From Membranipora membranacea (Eukaryota; Bryozoa; Gymnolaemata; Cheilostomatida; Membraniporidae), in the NCBI GenBank assembly GCA_914767715.1, contig OU612075.1, positions 14,940,001-15,004,000 of the forward strand: 64,000 nt of DNA. The letters run 5' to 3'. Made by a program: the position numbers and the translations under genes. Below, in pieces: positions 62,751-64,000 of the stretch (position 1 is its first letter; each line of letters opens with the position of its first letter). The notes under the pieces were generated by a model. It worked only from the letters and a program-made list of their open reading frames with translations, did no database searches and was not told the origin of the DNA.

Positions 62751-64000
62751 ATGCTCTTGGCCAACACAAGATCAGCAAAAGGAAAAACAGCAGTATTACA
62801 ATCCCTTATAACTGATTTTAACATTATCTGCCTTACTGAGACTCATCTCGACTGTACTATACCCAGTAAATATGTGATCCCTGAGGCACACAAGGCGGTG
62901 TTCAGGAGGGACAGAAACATCAGAGGTGGAGGAGTCCTCATTGCCATAGATAATGATCTCAACCCATCCGAAGTAAAGATAAACAATACAGATGAGGAAA
63001 TTATTGCTGTTAAGCTCGACCACAAAGTAATCATCTGTTGCTATTACAGACCCTGTGTTGCTCTACAAAACATGAGCAAATTGAGAGCTTCCTTCGAAGA
63101 GGTAACCAATCACTACACAGATCATAGGATTATCCTAATGGGAGACATGAACCTTCCCGAAATAGACTGGGCATCATGCTCCCTAAAACCCAATGCTAGG
63201 TACAAACAAACCCATGCAGACTTCCTGACCATGCTACAGGAAAACAACCTACAACAGCTTGTTAGACAGCCTACTCACATACATGGCAATATTCTGGACC
63301 TGATATGTACCAACACAGAGGGTCTTGTTAAAGATGTTGACATAGTGTCTCCAGGTCTGAGCGATCATTTTCTGATCACTGCCTCACTTGACCAAAACAA
63401 GCCACAGGTGGCAGAATCAAAGCCAAGAGTAGTCAAACTATACAGACAAGTAGATTCAGAAGGGTATCGAGACTCCTTGCAAATGGTAGTAGATGAGCTA
63501 GCCGAGATGAGAGACCCTGACGAGATGTGGAACCACTTCACTGTGAAACTCTCAGACGCCCAGAACTCGCATATACCCACAAAGTCCCTCCCTCCTAAGA
63601 ATAAGAAATGGCCCGAATGGATGGATAAAGTGACACACAAACTAATTGAAAAGCAGAGGAAAACTTGGGGAAAGTACAGAGAAACTGGTGATAAGTTCTA
63701 CCTTCAGAAATATAGAACAGAAAGGCGTACCAGCAAACAAGAGTGTGAGCGAAGAAAGAAAGACTACCTCATCGACAAGATTTGCAAACCACTAGAAAGA
63801 GGAAATTCAAAACCCTTCTATAAACATCTAAAACATGCCAAATCAAACGACGGACCAAGCATCAGACTGGCTGATAGAAGGGGCATCATCACTGAAGACG
63901 AAACACAATGTGCTGAGATTCTGAATGAACACTTTCAAGCCCAGTTCTGCCCCGACCAACAGTTAGTGCAACCAGAGAGAATGACCACATCAGATGAGGA
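62751..64000 (+). CDS. LINE ORF2, apurinic-type endonuclease and start of RT region (runs off the window)
   Basis: An uninterrupted frame of 416 codons runs from ATG 62751 to the window edge with no stop. The AP endonuclease domain is complete: LTETHLD (E30), RGGGVLIAI (59-66), YYRP (98-101), GDMNLPEIDW (D132, N134), NILDLICTN (180-188) and GLSDHFLI (D205, H206). A linker and a region leading to the RT thumb/fingers follow (about residues 230-416), rich in K and R. The polymerase motifs lie beyond 64000. ORF2 is open upstream of the ATG back to 62679, overlapping the end of ORF1 in another frame. With ORF1 also intact, this copy may be recently active (inference). Confidence 0.94.
   Translation, partial: MLLANTRSAKGKTAVLQSLITDFNIICLTETHLDCTIPSKYVIPEAHKAVFRRDRNIRGGGVLIAIDNDLNPSEVKINNTDEEIIAVKLDHKVIICCYYRPCVALQNMSKLRASFEEVTNHYTDHRIILMGDMNLPEIDWASCSLKPNARYKQTHADFLTMLQENNLQQLVRQPTHIHGNILDLICTNTEGLVKDVDIVSPGLSDHFLITASLDQNKPQVAESKPRVVKLYRQVDSEGYRDSLQMVVDELAEMRDPDEMWNHFTVKLSDAQNSHIPTKSLPPKNKKWPEWMDKVTHKLIEKQRKTWGKYRETGDKFYLQKYRTERRTSKQECERRKKDYLIDKICKPLERGNSKPFYKHLKHAKSNDGPSIRLADRRGIITEDETQCAEILNEHFQAQFCPDQQLVQPERMTTSDE

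Overview
The window is nuclear DNA from an invertebrate animal, AT-rich and repeat-rich. The genes are split by many GT-AG introns. The coding content is animal: a tandem pair of P5B-type ATPases, the C10 (C12orf57) family, and METTL4 of the MT-A70 family. Decayed non-LTR retrotransposons, tRNA-derived SINEs and foldback/MITE-like elements lie around them. The large introns and element types would suit a sponge, cnidarian or similar lineage, but the sequence alone does not name the species.

Layout. Positions 1-5.6 kb hold exons of a small secreted cysteine-rich family that I do not recognise, in opposite orientations (a terminal exon on + at 368-518, other exons on - at 3280-5566), with a SINE and a LINE relic between them. 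Positions 7932-18654 and 21812-42363 hold two head-to-tail P5B ATPase genes on the minus strand. I rebuilt them exon by exon: copy B has 23 exons (1184 aa) and copy A has 24 exons (1213 aa). Twenty-two introns match in position and phase, and every exon joins in frame. The introns carry hairpins, a pentanucleotide microsatellite and a TA-flanked MITE. A second SINE copy lies at 41.5 kb, also inside copy A's long first intron.

Positions 45.5-47.9 kb are a nest of mobile DNA: a frameshifted LINE reverse transcriptase, a roughly 480-bp inverted-repeat element and a perfect 47-bp-arm foldback. A compact gene pair follows: C10 (48067-49012, +, 3 exons) converging on METTL4 (49403-53375, -, 8 exons, the last uncertain). 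A 5'-truncated LINE tail lies about 150 bp upstream of the METTL4 start. Positions 56.7-59.2 kb hold a decayed LINE reverse transcriptase with a large insertion. At the right edge (61727-64000) a LINE looks intact: ORF1 has a PHD finger, and ORF2 starts with a complete AP-type endonuclease and stays open to the window end.

The host genes form no operon or shared pathway. The most interesting points are: the cysteine-rich family; the P5B pair, where the catalytic exons look homogenised and the termini have diverged; the intact PHD-ORF1 LINE; and several near-perfect hairpin or foldback elements that match no named feature. No CRISPR array, bacterial operon, rRNA gene or functional tRNA gene was seen.
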